Source of the DNA: Methylophaga sp. OBS1
Lineage (GTDB): Bacteria > Pseudomonadota > Gammaproteobacteria > Nitrosococcales > Methylophagaceae
Direction: 5' to 3'
Assembly: GCF_026319365.1 (NCBI RefSeq)
Contig: NZ_JAPDMS010000003.1
Location: 186,001-250,000 of the forward strand
DNA length: 64,000 nt
Below, piece after piece: positions 46,198-57,742 of this stretch (positions are counted from its first letter, which is position 1; each line of letters opens with the position of its first letter). The position numbers were made by a program, and so were the translations under genes. The notes beneath the pieces were generated by a model. The model did no database searches and had not been told where the DNA came from. It saw only the letters and a list, made by a program, of their open reading frames with translations.

Positions 46198-49100
46198 TAA
46201 TTTAATTCTCCATGCAAAGATTGCAATCTGTTCACAGAAACAATGTCTTCACTATTGAGGGCTTGCACTGTTGCACGCGCCGCGGCCAGTGTGGTGGTGT
46301 AGTTCACCTGATGGTGCAATGCGGCACGACGAATCTCCCGCGAATCGGCAACGGATTGACGTCCTTCGGTGGTGTTAACAATCAGATTGATTTCGTCGTT
46401 TTTGATCATGTCAACAATGTGTGGCTGACCTTCAGCCACTTTGTTGACCGGCTCACAGTCGACACCGGCCTCGGCCAGCACTTTCTGTGTACCACGTGTT
46501 GCGAGCAAAGAGAAGCCCAGTGCTGCCAAGTCTTTGGCAATCTGCACGACAGCTACCTTATCAGCCTCACGCACGCTGATAAAGGCTGTACCGTCAGTCG
46601 GCAGAACCACTGAGGCTGCAAGCTGTGATTTGGCAAAAGCTTCACCGAAGGTCCGGCCCACGCCCATGACTTCACCGGTGGATTTCATTTCAGGGCCCAG
46701 AATCGGATCCACGTTCTGGAACTTGATGAACGGGAACACGGCTTCTTTGACCGAGTAGTAGCTTGGAATCACTTCCCTGGTCACATCCTGGTCCAGCAGC
46801 GTACGGCCGGCCATCGCACGTGCGGCGACTTTGGCCAGTGGCACACCGATAGATTTCGAGACATAGGGCACGGTACGGGAAGCACGCGGGTTCACTTCCA
46901 GAATAAAGATTTCCTCACCCTTGATAGCAAACTGCGTATTCATCAGTCCTTTGACACCGAGTTCCAGTGCCATCTGACGAACCTGCTCGCGCATCTGATC
47001 CTGCACGGCATTGCTCAGACTGTAGGGCGGAATCGCACAGGCAGAGTCACCGGAATGCACACCGGCCTGTTCGATATGTTCCATGATGCCGCCAATCAGG
47101 ACTTCTTTACCATCACAAATCGCATCGACATCCACTTCAATGGCATCGTCCAGGAAGCGATCCAGGAGCACCGGCGAGTCATTGGAGACTTTGACCGCAT
47201 TGAGCATGTAGCGCTGCAGTTCTTCCTCATTGTAGACAATTTCCATGGCGCGGCCGCCCAGAACATATGACGGGCGGACCACCAACGGATAACCGATTTC
47301 GGCAGCCAGGTTCACTGCATTATCGATGGAATGCGCCAGACGGTTAGGCGGTTGTAACAGACCCAGTTTCTCCACCATCTGCTGAAAACGTTCACGGTCT
47401 TCGGCATGGTCAATAGCGTCCGGTGAGGTACCGATAATCGGTACTCCGGCGGCTTCCAATGCACGCGCCAGTTTCAGCGGTGTCTGACCGCCGAACTGAA
47501 CAATCACACCTTTGGGTTTTTCCAGGTCAACGATTTCCAGCACATCTTCCAGCGTCAATGATTCGAAATAGAGACGATCGGAGGTGTCGTAATCGGTAGA
47601 GACGGTTTCCGGATTACAGTTGACCATAATGGTTTCGTAACCGTCTTCACGCAAAGCCAGTGCCGCATGAACACAGCAGTAATCGAATTCGATACCCTGA
47701 CCGATACGGTTGGGGCCACCACCCAGAATCATGATCTTGTCACGGTCGGTCGGCTCGGCTTCGCATTCGATATCGTAGCTTGAGTACATGTAAGCGGTGG
47801 TAGTGGCAAACTCAGCCGCACAGGTATCAACGCGTTTGTAGACCGGACGAACCTGCATTTCCTGACGATATTCACGCACCTGCTTTTCGGTTTTCAACAG
47901 CAGCTTGGCCAGTCGGGAATCAGAGAAGCCTTTGCGCTTGAGACGGAACATTTCGTTCTGATCCAGATCGTTCAGCGAACGCTCTTTGAGGCTGTTTTCA
48001 ATCTCAACCAATTCCTGAATCTGCACCAGGAACCATGGGTCGATATGGGTCAGCCGCTGGACTTCCTCAAAACTGAAACCGTAGCGGAAGGCATCAGCCA
48101 CGTACCAGAGACGATCCGAGCCAGGCAGGCTCAGTTCACGCCGCAGGGTTTCCTCGACACCTTCTTCAGTCAGGTCCAGGATTTCATTCAGACCGTCACG
48201 ATCAATTTCCAGACCACGCAGCGCTTTCTGCAGCGACTCCTGGAAGCTGCGGCCAATCGCCATGACTTCACCCACAGATTTCATCTGAGTGCTCAGACGG
48301 TTATCAGCTTGTGGGAATTTCTCGAAAGTAAAGCGTGGCACCTTGGTAACGACGTAATCGATGGAAGGCTCGAACGAGGCCGGTGTCGCGTTACCGGTGA
48401 TTTCGTTCTGCAGTTCATCCAGGGTATAACCCACCGCCAGCTTGGCAGCCACCTTGGCAATCGGGAAGCCAGTGGCTTTGGACGCCAGTGCGGATGAACG
48501 AGATACCCGCGGGTTCATCTCAATGATGATCAGACGGCCGGTTTCGGGGTTCACCGCAAATTGTACGTTGGAACCGCCGGTATCAACTCCGATTTCACGC
48601 AGTACCGCCAGCGAGGCGTTACGCATGATCTGGTATTCCTTATCGGTCAGGGTCTGTGCCGGTGCGACCGTAATGGAGTCACCCGTATGCACGCCCATCG
48701 GGTCCAGATTTTCAATCGAACAGATAATGATGGCGTTGTCCTTACGGTCACGCACCACTTCCATTTCATATTCTTTCCAGCCGATGATCGATTCTTCGAT
48801 CAGCAGTTCATGGGTCGGGCTGAGGTAAAGACCACGCTGGCAGATTTCGACGAAATCCTGCTTGTTGTAGGCGATACCACCGCCACTGCCACCCATGGTG
48901 AATGAGGGGCGGATAATGACCGGGAAACCGAATTTTTCCTGCACTGCCAGCGCTTCATCCAGGCTATGGGCAATGTCGGACTGTGGCATATCGAGGCCAA
49001 TTTTACGCATCGCTTCACGGAACAGGTCACGATCTTCGGCTTTATTGATGGCTTCGCTGTCGGCGCCAATCATTTCCACACCGAATTCAGCCAGAACGCC

Positions 49101-49415
49101 GTTTTTCTCCAGATCCAGCGCACAGTTCAGTGCGGTCTGTCCGCCCATAGTGGGCAGGATGGCATCAGGACGTTCGGCCTCAATGACTTTCTTGACCGCC
49201 TGCCAGTTGATGGGTTCAATGTAGGTGGCATCGGCCATGTTGGGGTCGGTCATGATAGTGGCCGGATTCGAGTTCACCAGGATGACCCGATAACCTTCCT
49301 CTTTGAGGGCTTTACATGCCTGAGCACCGGAATAATCGAATTCACAGGCTTGACCGATAACAATCGGACCTGCGCCCAGAATCAGAATACTTTGAATATC
49401 AGTACGTTTCGCCAT
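46197..49415 (-). CDS. carB: Carbamoyl-phosphate synthase large subunit
   Basis: A 1072-residue enzyme that makes carbamoyl phosphate for arginine and pyrimidines, using ammonia tunnelled from CarA. The two homologous halves each have ATP-grasp domains ([12 protein letters not shown] and [13 protein letters not shown] mark them), with [14 protein letters not shown] and [14 protein letters not shown] as the paired loops. The C-terminal MGS-like allosteric domain (about 940-1070) contains [21 protein letters not shown]. Length is normal. It lies 6 bp after carA and its stop touches the greA start. Confidence 0.98.
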   Translation of the reverse strand: MAKRTDIQSILILGAGPIVIGQACEFDYSGAQACKALKEEGYRVILVNSNPATIMTDPNMADATYIEPINWQAVKKVIEAERPDAILPTMGGQTALNCALDLEKNGVLAEFGVEMIGADSEAINKAEDRDLFREAMRKIGLDMPQSDIAHSLDEALAVQEKFGFPVIIRPSFTMGGSGGGIAYNKQDFVEICQRGLYLSPTHELLIEESIIGWKEYEMEVVRDRKDNAIIICSIENLDPMGVHTGDSITVAPAQTLTDKEYQIMRNASLAVLREIGVDTGGSNVQFAVNPETGRLIIIEMNPRVSRSSALASKATGFPIAKVAAKLAVGYTLDELQNEITGNATPASFEPSIDYVVTKVPRFTFEKFPQADNRLSTQMKSVGEVMAIGRSFQESLQKALRGLEIDRDGLNEILDLTEEGVEETLRRELSLPGSDRLWYVADAFRYGFSFEEVQRLTHIDPWFLVQIQELVEIENSLKERSLNDLDQNEMFRLKRKGFSDSRLAKLLLKTEKQVREYRQEMQVRPVYKRVDTCAAEFATTTAYMYSSYDIECEAEPTDRDKIMILGGGPNRIGQGIEFDYCCVHAALALREDGYETIMVNCNPETVSTDYDTSDRLYFESLTLEDVLEIVDLEKPKGVIVQFGGQTPLKLARALEAAGVPIIGTSPDAIDHAEDRERFQQMVEKLGLLQPPNRLAHSIDNAVNLAAEIGYPLVVRPSYVLGGRAMEIVYNEEELQRYMLNAVKVSNDSPVLLDRFLDDAIEVDVDAICDGKEVLIGGIMEHIEQAGVHSGDSACAIPPYSLSNAVQDQMREQVRQMALELGVKGLMNTQFAIKGEEIFILEVNPRASRTVPYVSKSIGVPLAKVAARAMAGRTLLDQDVTREVIPSYYSVKEAVFPFIKFQNVDPILGPEMKSTGEVMGVGRTFGEAFAKSQLAASVVLPTDGTAFISVREADKVAVVQIAKDLAALGFSLLATRGTQKVLAEAGVDCEPVNKVAEGQPHIVDMIKNDEINLIVNTTEGRQSVADSREIRRAALHHQVNYTTTLAAARATVQALNSEDIVSVNRLQSLHGELN

Positions 49416-49421
49416 CGTGAA

Positions 49422-50552
49422 TTATTTACCTGTCGCTTGTTCGAGTAAATCGATAAAGTGATCAAAAAGTGGCGCCGCATCTTGCGGGCCGGGGCTGGCT
49501 TCGGGGTGTCCCTGGAAACTGAATGCCGGCTTACTGGTGTGATGAATACCCTGAAGGGTACCGTCAAACAGCGAGCGATGGGTGGCGGTCAGTGTCTCAG
49601 GCAAAGAGGCTTCATCAATGGCAAAACTGTGGTTCTGACTGGTGATCATCACCAGGCCTGCCAGCAGTTCCTGTACCGGATGGTTAGCACCATGATGGCC
49701 GAACTTCATCTTGACACTCTTGGCACCGCAGGCAAGCCCCAGCAGCTGATGGCCCAGGCAGATACCGAAAATCGGCAGATCTTTTTCCAGTAATGTCTGG
49801 ATCGCTTCAATCGCGTAATCACAGGGCTCCGGGTCACCAGGGCCGTTGGACAGAAACACGCCGTCCGGATTCAAAGCCAGTACCTCTTCGGCAGAAGTCT
49901 GCGCGGATACCACGGTGAGTTTACAGCCGCGCTCCACCAGCATGCGCAGAATGTTTTTCTTTGCACCGTAGTCATAAGCGACCACATGGAAGCGGGGCTC
50001 AGGAGCTTTCGATTCACCATCCAGGTGCCAAATGCCCTCATCCCAACTGTAGCTTTCCTTGGTGCTGACCACTTTAGCCAGATCCATACCTTTCAAGCCT
50101 TCAAAGGACTTGGCCGCTTCGATAGCGGCATTCACATCGATATCATCACCGGCCACGATGCAACCATTCATCGCCCCTTTCTCACGCAGACGACGGGTCA
50201 GCGCGCGGGTATCGATGCCGGCCAGGCCGACCACGTTGTGACGGGTCAGGTAAGCGTCCAGGGACTCTTCACTACGCCAGCTGCTGACAACCGGCGACAA
50301 ATCGCGGATGATCAAACCACTCGCATAAACCTTATCAGACTCTTCGTCTTCCGCATTCACCCCTGTGTTGCCGATGTGCGGGTAGGTCAGAGTCACTATT
50401 TGACGGGTATAGGAAGGATCAGTCAGGATTTCCTGATAGCCAGTCATTGCTGTGTTAAAGACAACTTCACCGACTGACTGGCCAATGGCTCCAATCGATT
50501 CGCCGTGATAGACCGTGCCGTCTTCAAGAGCAAGTAATGCACTCGTTCGCAA
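49422..50552 (-). CDS. carA: Carbamoyl-phosphate synthase small (glutaminase) subunit
   Basis: The 376-residue class I glutaminase partner of CarB. The catalytic triad is Cys265 in [11 protein letters not shown], His349 and Glu351 in GHPEASPGP; the N-terminal domain contains [17 protein letters not shown] and [10 protein letters not shown]. The start codon is TTG at 50550-50552, preceded by an excellent GGAGG site at 6 bp spacing; TTG starts are also known for carA in E. coli and Pseudomonas. The promoter should lie in 50553-50720, shared with divergent hemB. Confidence 0.97.
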   Translation of the reverse strand: MRTSALLALEDGTVYHGESIGAIGQSVGEVVFNTAMTGYQEILTDPSYTRQIVTLTYPHIGNTGVNAEDEESDKVYASGLIIRDLSPVVSSWRSEESLDAYLTRHNVVGLAGIDTRALTRRLREKGAMNGCIVAGDDIDVNAAIEAAKSFEGLKGMDLAKVVSTKESYSWDEGIWHLDGESKAPEPRFHVVAYDYGAKKNILRMLVERGCKLTVVSAQTSAEEVLALNPDGVFLSNGPGDPEPCDYAIEAIQTLLEKDLPIFGICLGHQLLGLACGAKSVKMKFGHHGANHPVQELLAGLVMITSQNHSFAIDEASLPETLTATHRSLFDGTLQGIHHTSKPAFSFQGHPEASPGPQDAAPLFDHFIDLLEQATGK

Positions 50553-50591
50553 GGGAGACCTCCACCAGATGTAATAAAGGGACGAACATGA

Positions 50592-51737
<1,146 letters not shown>

Positions 51738-51743
51738 GCCTTT

Positions 51744-52568
51744 ATGACTGACAAATACGCCGTGATCGGCAACCCGATCAGCCACAGTAAGTCGCCTCTG
51801 ATCCACAGCGAGTTCGCCAAGCAGACGGAACAGGATCTGGAATACACCGCGATTGAGGTACCACAGGACGCACTGGAAAGTAGCCTGAGCCAGCTACGCG
51901 ACCTGCTTAAACTCAAAGGCATTAATATCACCGTGCCGTTTAAAGAACAGGCCTGGCAATTGGTTGAAAATCAGTCAAACCGGGCCAAGCGGGCTGGCGC
52001 TATTAATACTCTGGTATTTAATGATGATGGTTCGATGTATGGCGACAACACTGACGGTGTTGGCCTGTGTCGGGATCTGACCGATAACAACAGCATTGAA
52101 CTCAGAGGTAAACGTATTCTGCTTCTGGGTGCCGGCGGAGCCGCAAGAGGGGTGATTGAACCGTTGCTGAATTATGACCCGCTCGAACTGTTCGTGGCCA
52201 ACCGCACAGCCAGTAAAGCCCACGCGCTGGCGGATCTGTTCAGTGACCTCGGTCATATCCGCGGTGGCGGTTTTGAAGACATCAAACCACCCTATGATGT
52301 CGTGATTAATGCCACTGCCGCCAGCCTGCAGGGAGAAGTCCCGCCTTTACCCGATAATCTGCTCGCAGACAATGCGGCCTGCTACGACATGATGTACAGC
52401 GATTCCGACACCGCTTTTATCGCCTGGGCCAAACAACATGGTGCGGCTAAGACTATTGACGGTCTGGGCATGCTGGTTGAACAGGCTGCAGAAGCTTTCC
52501 AGATTTGGCGTGACGTGAGGCCAGATACAAGAAAAGTGATTGAATGGCTTCGAAGCGCCCGTGCCTGA
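51744..52568 (+). CDS. aroE: Shikimate dehydrogenase
   Basis: A 274-residue NADPH-dependent enzyme that reduces 3-dehydroshikimate to shikimate. The substrate loop is YAVIGNPISHSKSPLIHSEF, the catalytic pair is Lys67 in NITVPFKEQAW and Asp104 in GDNTDGVGL, and the nucleotide motif GAGGAARG is followed by ANRTASKAHAL. It lies 6 bp behind hemB and is probably cotranscribed. A short 8-bp stem (52577-52584 with 52595-52602) sits just after the stop but lacks a T-run. Confidence 0.97.
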   Translation: MTDKYAVIGNPISHSKSPLIHSEFAKQTEQDLEYTAIEVPQDALESSLSQLRDLLKLKGINITVPFKEQAWQLVENQSNRAKRAGAINTLVFNDDGSMYGDNTDGVGLCRDLTDNNSIELRGKRILLLGAGGAARGVIEPLLNYDPLELFVANRTASKAHALADLFSDLGHIRGGGFEDIKPPYDVVINATAASLQGEVPPLPDNLLADNAACYDMMYSDSDTAFIAWAKQHGAAKTIDGLGMLVEQAAEAFQIWRDVRPDTRKVIEWLRSARA

Positions 52569-52662
52569 ACAGCCAAGCTGATCACCAACGCTGATGATCA
52601 GCCAACGTCAGCGCGATTAGCGCCACACTAGCTAATGCCAACGATCCCCATAGAATGTCACC

Positions 52663-52700
52663 AAAAAAACCCTGGGCAGCATGGCTACCACACTGCCCAG
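52663..52700 (-). terminator. Rho-independent terminator after the MFS gene
   Basis: Read on the minus strand, CTGGGCAG pairs perfectly with CTGCCCAG around a 13-base loop, followed by GG and seven T residues. It lies 40 bp past the stop of the OFA transporter gene. Confidence 0.85.
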
Positions 52701-52740
52701 CCTGCAAGCCTGATCAGCTTAAAAAGCCAAGATTCAGACT

Positions 52741-54480
52741 TTACTTCACTTCCATCGCAAGCTCGGGATGGGTATGGTGCACATGATGTTTCTGATGTAC
52801 CGGGCGAATGGTCAGATTCGCTAGAAATGCCAGCACCAGAAGTCCGGCCATCGCAAACATAGTGGTGTTATAAAGACTTGGGGTCGGATCCACGGTACCA
52901 GGTGGTGCAATTTCCATCAGTTGCGAAATAGTCACAGTCTTCGTTGCGATCAATTGATCCAGATTGCGGATACTGTCACCGAATTTCTGCATAAAGGCGG
53001 CCGGATCAACCTTGGCCGCCAGTTCATGCAAGACTTTATTGAGGGAATGCTCGCGCAATTGGGTAATCGCCAGCGGCCCCAGAATGCCGGCGGTACTCCA
53101 CGCTGTCAGCAGGCGGCCATGGATGCCACCAACATGCAAGGTACCGAAGATATCGGCGAGATAGGCAGGAATCGTCGCAAAACCACCACCATACATGGTG
53201 AAAATGATCATGGTCACCGCATAGAACATAACCAGTGCCGTGACGCTGGGATTGATGCTGGCCTGGGTAGCAATAAAGGGAATCGACATGTACAGAACCG
53301 CTCCCAGAACAAAAAAGCAGTGATACGTATTCTTACGACCGATGTAATCAGACGCAGATGACCAGAGAAACCGACCGGTCATATTGAATACACTGATCAT
53401 CAGGACATAGGTGGCGGCAAAACCGGCATCGACAATAGAGGGCAGGCTGGGACTGAAGATATCCGTAATCATGGTTTTCGCTACACCAATCACACCAATA
53501 CCTGCAGTCACGTTAAAACACAGCAAAATCCAGAGTTGGTAAAATTGCGGCGTTTTCAGCGCCTGGTCAATATGCACGTGATTATCCGTAATCAGGGCAT
53601 TTTTGCCTTTTTTCTCAGCGGGTTTTGGCGTCCATCCAGATGGCTTCCAGTCTTTCGCCGGAACGCGGAAGCTGAACGCAGCAATCGTCATCACGATAAA
53701 GTAAACAATGCCCAGCGTTAGAAATACACTGGTAGCGCCGGTACTACCGGTGCCGACGACGTAGACGCCTTCAGGCCCCACCACCGGTGCTTTGAGCATA
53801 TCCGAGGCAGAAGCAATAACCACCTCCACCTGCTGCCCGGCCACTTCGGCGTAACGACGGCCTGCTTCGGTGATGAGATTGACATCACTGACTTTCCCAA
53901 GATATTCCGGCGCCTGGTAATACAGGCTAAGCAGGTAGGTTTTTAACGGGGCACCAATCATCGCACCGCCACCAAACCCCATAATGGCAATGCCCGTTGC
54001 CATGCCACGTCGATCCGGAAACCAGCGAATCAATGTACTCACCGGTGTCACATAAGCCAGGCCCAGACCGCAGCCGCCAATCGCTCCATACCCAAGATAA
54101 ATCAGCCACAACTGATGGCTGGCAATTCCCAGACTGCCAATCAAAAAACCGCCACCCCAGAGACAGGCTGCGAGAAAACCGGTTGCACGGGGTCCGACTT
54201 CTTCCAGCCACTTTCCGCCCACTGCCGCCGCCAGTCCCAGAAAGACGATAGCAGTGGAAAAGATCCATACCACCGCAGAAAAGCTCCAGTCATCAGCCGC
54301 ACTGGTGACAACACCGAAATGTTTGGTCAAGGCCGGATTGAAGATACTCCAGGCATAGACTGATCCAATGCATAAATGGATGGCAAGTGCAGCGGGGGCA
54401 ATCAGCCAGCGGTTGAAACCGGGCTTGGCGACAATATGTTTTTTCCCCAGCTTCGAGGAAAGTTGAGCTAACAACGACAT
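52741..54480 (-). CDS. OFA-family MFS transporter with His-rich tail
   Basis: A 579-residue permease with 12 predicted helices, resembling the oxalate/formate antiporter (OFA) branch of the major facilitator superfamily. Marks are CIGSVYAWSIFNPALTKHFG, the GGCGLGLAYVTPVSTLIRWF segment and RFLWSSASDYIGRKNTY. It is much longer than typical OxlT because of two extended loops, about 185-250 and 475-535, both probably outside the membrane. The C-terminal tail has six His in 12 residues (about 562-571). No oxalate or formate gene is adjacent. Substrate is unknown; a monocarboxylate is likely for the family. Confidence 0.85.
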   Translation of the reverse strand: MSLLAQLSSKLGKKHIVAKPGFNRWLIAPAALAIHLCIGSVYAWSIFNPALTKHFGVVTSAADDWSFSAVVWIFSTAIVFLGLAAAVGGKWLEEVGPRATGFLAACLWGGGFLIGSLGIASHQLWLIYLGYGAIGGCGLGLAYVTPVSTLIRWFPDRRGMATGIAIMGFGGGAMIGAPLKTYLLSLYYQAPEYLGKVSDVNLITEAGRRYAEVAGQQVEVVIASASDMLKAPVVGPEGVYVVGTGSTGATSVFLTLGIVYFIVMTIAAFSFRVPAKDWKPSGWTPKPAEKKGKNALITDNHVHIDQALKTPQFYQLWILLCFNVTAGIGVIGVAKTMITDIFSPSLPSIVDAGFAATYVLMISVFNMTGRFLWSSASDYIGRKNTYHCFFVLGAVLYMSIPFIATQASINPSVTALVMFYAVTMIIFTMYGGGFATIPAYLADIFGTLHVGGIHGRLLTAWSTAGILGPLAITQLREHSLNKVLHELAAKVDPAAFMQKFGDSIRNLDQLIATKTVTISQLMEIAPPGTVDPTPSLYNTTMFAMAGLLVLAFLANLTIRPVHQKHHVHHTHPELAMEVK

Positions 54481-54838
54481 CGAAATACCTCCCTGTAATC
54501 AAGGTTTATGCTTGGATGATTGATTTGTTCAGTAACAAATAAACCAGAACACCATTTCTATCAATATGTTAGAGAAAGCATATTTCGGCTAAACAGGCTG
54601 TAATCAACCAGTCTCGACCAGAGCGATATCGAGCCCTCAATGCTGACAAACCCGAGTGGCGCTGAGTTGTTAGTCAACTGGCTGGCAGAACAAAAGGTAT
54701 GGAGACGTCAATGAAATCGACAACATTGCTGACTGAGGGCTGAGGGGGCGGAGAAAAATATCCTCATCACTGCTCAGCCATTGTTATTGGTTGATTATGA
54801 CTGCTTTCACAGTGAATGAGGATAAGGGGAAAAATTAA
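54481..54838. other. 358-bp gap upstream of the MFS gene
   Basis: This stretch between the MFS start and the 3' end of 6S RNA has no open frame with a ribosome binding site. It must hold the MFS promoter. The bases immediately beyond the 6S 3' end are T-rich on the minus strand (TTAATTTTT). Nothing else is recognised. Confidence 0.45.
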
Positions 54839-55016
54839 GCCCCACAGTGTCGATGCGACGGGGGTTCTTGAACCATCGGGTCCAAGAGGGAAACCGCATG
54901 AAGCCGGCAAACTTCCCGTCGAAGCGGGCTTGTTTTTCGACTTCCAGATTTTGGTTTCCTAAGCATTTGCTTATCGGCTCAAGACACACAGTGTCGCTGT
55001 CGAGCACCGCAGGGAC
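54839..55016 (-). ncRNA. ssrS: 6S RNA
   Basis: The minus strand holds a roughly 178-nt sequence with 6S features. The 5' arm (GTCCCTGCGGTGCTCG) pairs with the 3' arm (ending CACTGTGGGGC) using several G-U pairs. A GAGCCGATA segment follows the 5' arm, as in E. coli, and the 3' half has the hairpin CTTGGACC/GGTTCAAG. The middle is longer and less alike. It lies directly downstream of zapA, the classic zapA-ssrS position. 6S RNA mimics an open promoter and sequesters sigma-70 RNA polymerase in stationary phase. Ends are estimated to within a few bases. Confidence 0.88.
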
Positions 55017-55060
55017 ATAACCAAATGATACGCAATATTAATTCACTAAGTTCAAGTTTT

Positions 55061-55366
55061 TTACAGTTCAAGCTGGCGATCTTCATCCAGAAATGCACTA
55101 ACCCGCTCTTTAAGTTGCAAAATTTTGTTGTTCACTTTTTCCAGGTCATGATTTTCATCATGCTGGATTTGAATCAGCTCGTGCGCAATATTCAATGCCG
55201 CCATCACCGCGATACGATCGACACCAACCACTTTACCGCTGTGGCGGATCTTTTCCATGTTCTCGTGAACCATACGCGCTGAGGCAATCAAGGCCTCTTT
55301 TTCTTCTTCCGGGCAGGCTATTTGATATTCCTTACCCAGAATATTGACTGTCACCGGTGAACTCAT
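55061..55366 (-). CDS. zapA: Cell division protein ZapA
   Basis: A 101-residue Z-ring-associated protein that bundles FtsZ filaments. The N-terminal globular part begins MSSPVTVNILGKEYQIACPEEE, followed by ALIASARMVHENMEKIR and a C-terminal coiled coil (about 65-98). It lies just upstream of 6S RNA, and the start overlaps the coiled-coil gene before it by 4 bp. Length is standard. Confidence 0.94.
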   Translation of the reverse strand: MSSPVTVNILGKEYQIACPEEEKEALIASARMVHENMEKIRHSGKVVGVDRIAVMAALNIAHELIQIQHDENHDLEKVNNKILQLKERVSAFLDEDRQLEL

Positions 55367-55572
55367 AATTCGCTATCCAATTCTTTCAGACGACTGACCA
55401 TTTTTTCAATACGGTGTCGAGCCACATCGGTTTTTTCAATCAGTTGAGCTCGTTCGCTCAGCCAGGCGGCCTGTTGAGATTTAAGCAGCATATTCTCTTC
55501 CCGCAAACGGCGACTGGCACGAAGCAGTTCATCGACTTGCTGTTCCAATTGTTGAATCGCGTGTTTATCCAT
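55363..55572 (-). CDS. Small coiled-coil protein preceding zapA (TIGR02449-type)
   Basis: A 69-residue, almost entirely helical protein with heptad pattern from about residue 5 to 65 (LEQQVDELLRASRRLREEN, then a second block ending MVSRLKELDSEL). It resembles the small TIGR02449 proteins that sit next to zapA in many gammaproteobacteria. It overlaps zapA by 4 bp, so the two are translated together; a role beside ZapA in division, comparable in shape to ZapB, is an inference. Confidence 0.82.
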   Translation of the reverse strand: MDKHAIQQLEQQVDELLRASRRLREENMLLKSQQAAWLSERAQLIEKTDVARHRIEKMVSRLKELDSEL

Positions 55573-55796
55573 TTAGTATGAGTTCTAGGCTATGCGAGAA
55601 TAGAGATGATCAATTTACCCCCATCTGAAGGCAGCATCAAACTTCGCCAGCCTGCGGATTGGGGGGTAACTCGGCTATAACTATAGACGCGCCCTGCCAA
55701 TCGGGTCAACAACTGTCATAATAGACGCCTGCTCAAGGCTAGCGCGTGATTAACATTGCTGGCCGGCTTATTTTCAAAATCAGGACCTTAAGCTTT

Positions 55797-56348
55797 ATGT
55801 CACAACTTTATTTCCCTTCGCTGGCCCCCGACAAACAAACCGGTGATGGCCCCGCTACGCTGGCAGAACTGCAGGGTGCGCTATGTGGTCTGCTATGCAT
55901 GGATGCAATGGCCGATCGCACCAGTTGGTACACTCGTTTATTTGAAGACTTCCACCCAGGCGAGGAAGAAAAACAGGACCTGTCGCATCTTTTTGATGAA
56001 ACCATGCAGTCGCTCAACAGTCTTGATTTCGAGTTTGAAATGGAACTGCCGGATGACGATGCGCCTTTAGCATCACGTCTATCAGCCATGGCCGACTGGT
56101 GCCAGGGACTGGTTTATGGTCTGGGTACCAGCGGCATGACCAATGAAACCGATTTGTCTGATGATTGTCGTGAATTTGTGACCGATGTCATTAAAATCAG
56201 CCAGGTCAGTTTTGATGAAATTCAGGACAGCGAACAGGAAAAAGCCAATTTCGAAGAGCTGGTTGAATATTTGAGAATGGGGTTGTTCCTGCTCTATGGT
56301 GAGCTGCAACCGGTCGATCCGACTGAAGAAAAAAACACTGAACACTAA
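55797..56348 (+). CDS. UPF0149 (YecA/YgfB-like) protein
   Basis: A 183-residue acidic, helical protein of the UPF0149 family (YgfB in E. coli). Typical text is LAELQGALCGLLCMDAMADR, LSAMADWCQGLVYGLG and the C-terminal NFEELVEYLRMGLFLLYGEL. The ATG at 55797 is chosen; the frame runs upstream to a GTG at 55746 but with no ribosome binding site. It precedes pepP and faces zapA, exactly as ygfB does in E. coli. Pseudomonas YgfB is reported to control AmpDh3, but the role here is unknown. Confidence 0.87.
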   Translation: MSQLYFPSLAPDKQTGDGPATLAELQGALCGLLCMDAMADRTSWYTRLFEDFHPGEEEKQDLSHLFDETMQSLNSLDFEFEMELPDDDAPLASRLSAMADWCQGLVYGLGTSGMTNETDLSDDCREFVTDVIKISQVSFDEIQDSEQEKANFEELVEYLRMGLFLLYGELQPVDPTEEKNTEH

Positions 56349-56402
56349 TGCTAACCGCCGGCCTCACAACTCTGAGGCGGCCACAATAGTTAAACAGGTT
56401 TT

Positions 56403-57728
56403 ATGTTGAAAAAAGAATTCGCCAAACGCCGCCAACGTCTGATGGAAATCATGGGTGAGGACAGTATTGCTGTATTGCCCAATGCGCCGGTTGCCCCGCG
56501 TAACCGTGATGTCGACTTTCCCTATCGCAGTGACAGTCACTTTCATTACCTTACCGGTTTTGATGAACCGGAGTCGGTAATGGTGTTGATTCCGGGCCGG
56601 GAACATGGTGAATTTATCCTGTTCTGTCGTGAGCGGGATCTGGATAAAGAAATCTGGGATGGCTACCGCGCCGGGCAGGAAGGTGCGGTCGAACAGTTCG
56701 GTGCTGACGACTCCTACCCCATCAGCGATCTGGATGATATTTTGCCCGGCCTGCTGGAAGGCAAGGAAAAAGTCTATTACACCATGGGTAATCAGCCCGC
56801 TTTTGATCAGCATATGGTGTCCTGGCTCAACCATCTGCGTCAGGCAGCCCGCGCCGGTAAACACTCACCACATGAAATCGTCGATCTGGAATACAGCCTC
56901 AATGAACTCCGGCTGTTCAAATCCGGTGCTGAAATCAAGGCTATGCGCCATGCGGCAGAAGCCTCGGTCAAAGCCCATATCCGTGCGATGCAGTTCACCC
57001 GTCCGGGCAAATGGGAATATGAAGTCGAAGCGGAGCTGATTCATGAATTCATGAAACACGGCTGCCGCTCCCCCGCCTATCCTTCTATTGTCGGTGGCGG
57101 CGAAAACGGCTGCATCCTGCATTACATCGAAAACAGCAGCAAACTGAAAAACAATGATCTGCTGCTGATTGATGCCGGTGCCGAATACCAGTGTTACGCT
57201 GCGGATATCACCCGCACTTTCCCGGTCAACGGCAAATTTACCGAGCCGCAGCGCCAGCTGTATCAGGTCGTGCTCGATGCCCAGAAATCCGCCATTGCAG
57301 CGGTCAAACCGGGCAATCACTGGAACCAACCACATGAAGCCGCGGTTGAAGTACTCACCCGGGGCCTGATTGATCTGGGCTTACTGAAAGGTGAGTTGCA
57401 GCAACTCATCGATGATAACGCCTATCGCGAATTCTTCATGCACCGTACCGGTCACTGGCTGGGCATGGATGTTCACGATGTCGGTGACTACAAGATTGAT
57501 GAACAGTGGCGGCTGCTGGAACCGGGCATGGTGCTCACGGTTGAACCCGGACTGTATATACGCGACCCGCAGCATATCGATAAGAAATGGCATTTCACCG
57601 GTATCCGCATCGAAGATGATGTGCTGGTGACCAAAGACGGCTGTGAAGTCCTGACAGAAGCCGCGCCCAAGGAAATTGATGAGATTGAGGCATTAATGGC
57701 TGAAGCCTTTTCAGCCTCAGCTGCTTGA
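56403..57728 (+). CDS. pepP: Xaa-Pro aminopeptidase (aminopeptidase P)
   Basis: A 441-residue metallopeptidase that removes N-terminal residues before proline. It has the AMP N-domain at the start (FAKRRQRLMEIM, YRSDSHFHYLTGF) and a pita-bread catalytic domain with metal ligands in LLIDAGAEYQCYAADITRTF, HRTGHWLGMDVHDVG, LTVEPGLY and GIRIEDDVLVT. The ubiH gene follows after 14 bp. The pepP-ubiH-ubiI order is the same as in E. coli, though pepP has no known link to ubiquinone. Confidence 0.97.
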   Translation: MLKKEFAKRRQRLMEIMGEDSIAVLPNAPVAPRNRDVDFPYRSDSHFHYLTGFDEPESVMVLIPGREHGEFILFCRERDLDKEIWDGYRAGQEGAVEQFGADDSYPISDLDDILPGLLEGKEKVYYTMGNQPAFDQHMVSWLNHLRQAARAGKHSPHEIVDLEYSLNELRLFKSGAEIKAMRHAAEASVKAHIRAMQFTRPGKWEYEVEAELIHEFMKHGCRSPAYPSIVGGGENGCILHYIENSSKLKNNDLLLIDAGAEYQCYAADITRTFPVNGKFTEPQRQLYQVVLDAQKSAIAAVKPGNHWNQPHEAAVEVLTRGLIDLGLLKGELQQLIDDNAYREFFMHRTGHWLGMDVHDVGDYKIDEQWRLLEPGMVLTVEPGLYIRDPQHIDKKWHFTGIRIEDDVLVTKDGCEVLTEAAPKEIDEIEALMAEAFSASAA

Positions 57729-57742
57729 ATAAAGAGAAAGCC

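Noticed and set aside
52577..52602. Terminator after aroE
   Set aside because: An 8-bp perfect stem is present, but no T-run follows on the plus strand, so it is not called as an intrinsic terminator.
54807..55007. 66-codon frame inside the 6S RNA gene
   Set aside because: The sequence is explained by 6S RNA structure and position next to zapA; the frame has no start signal.
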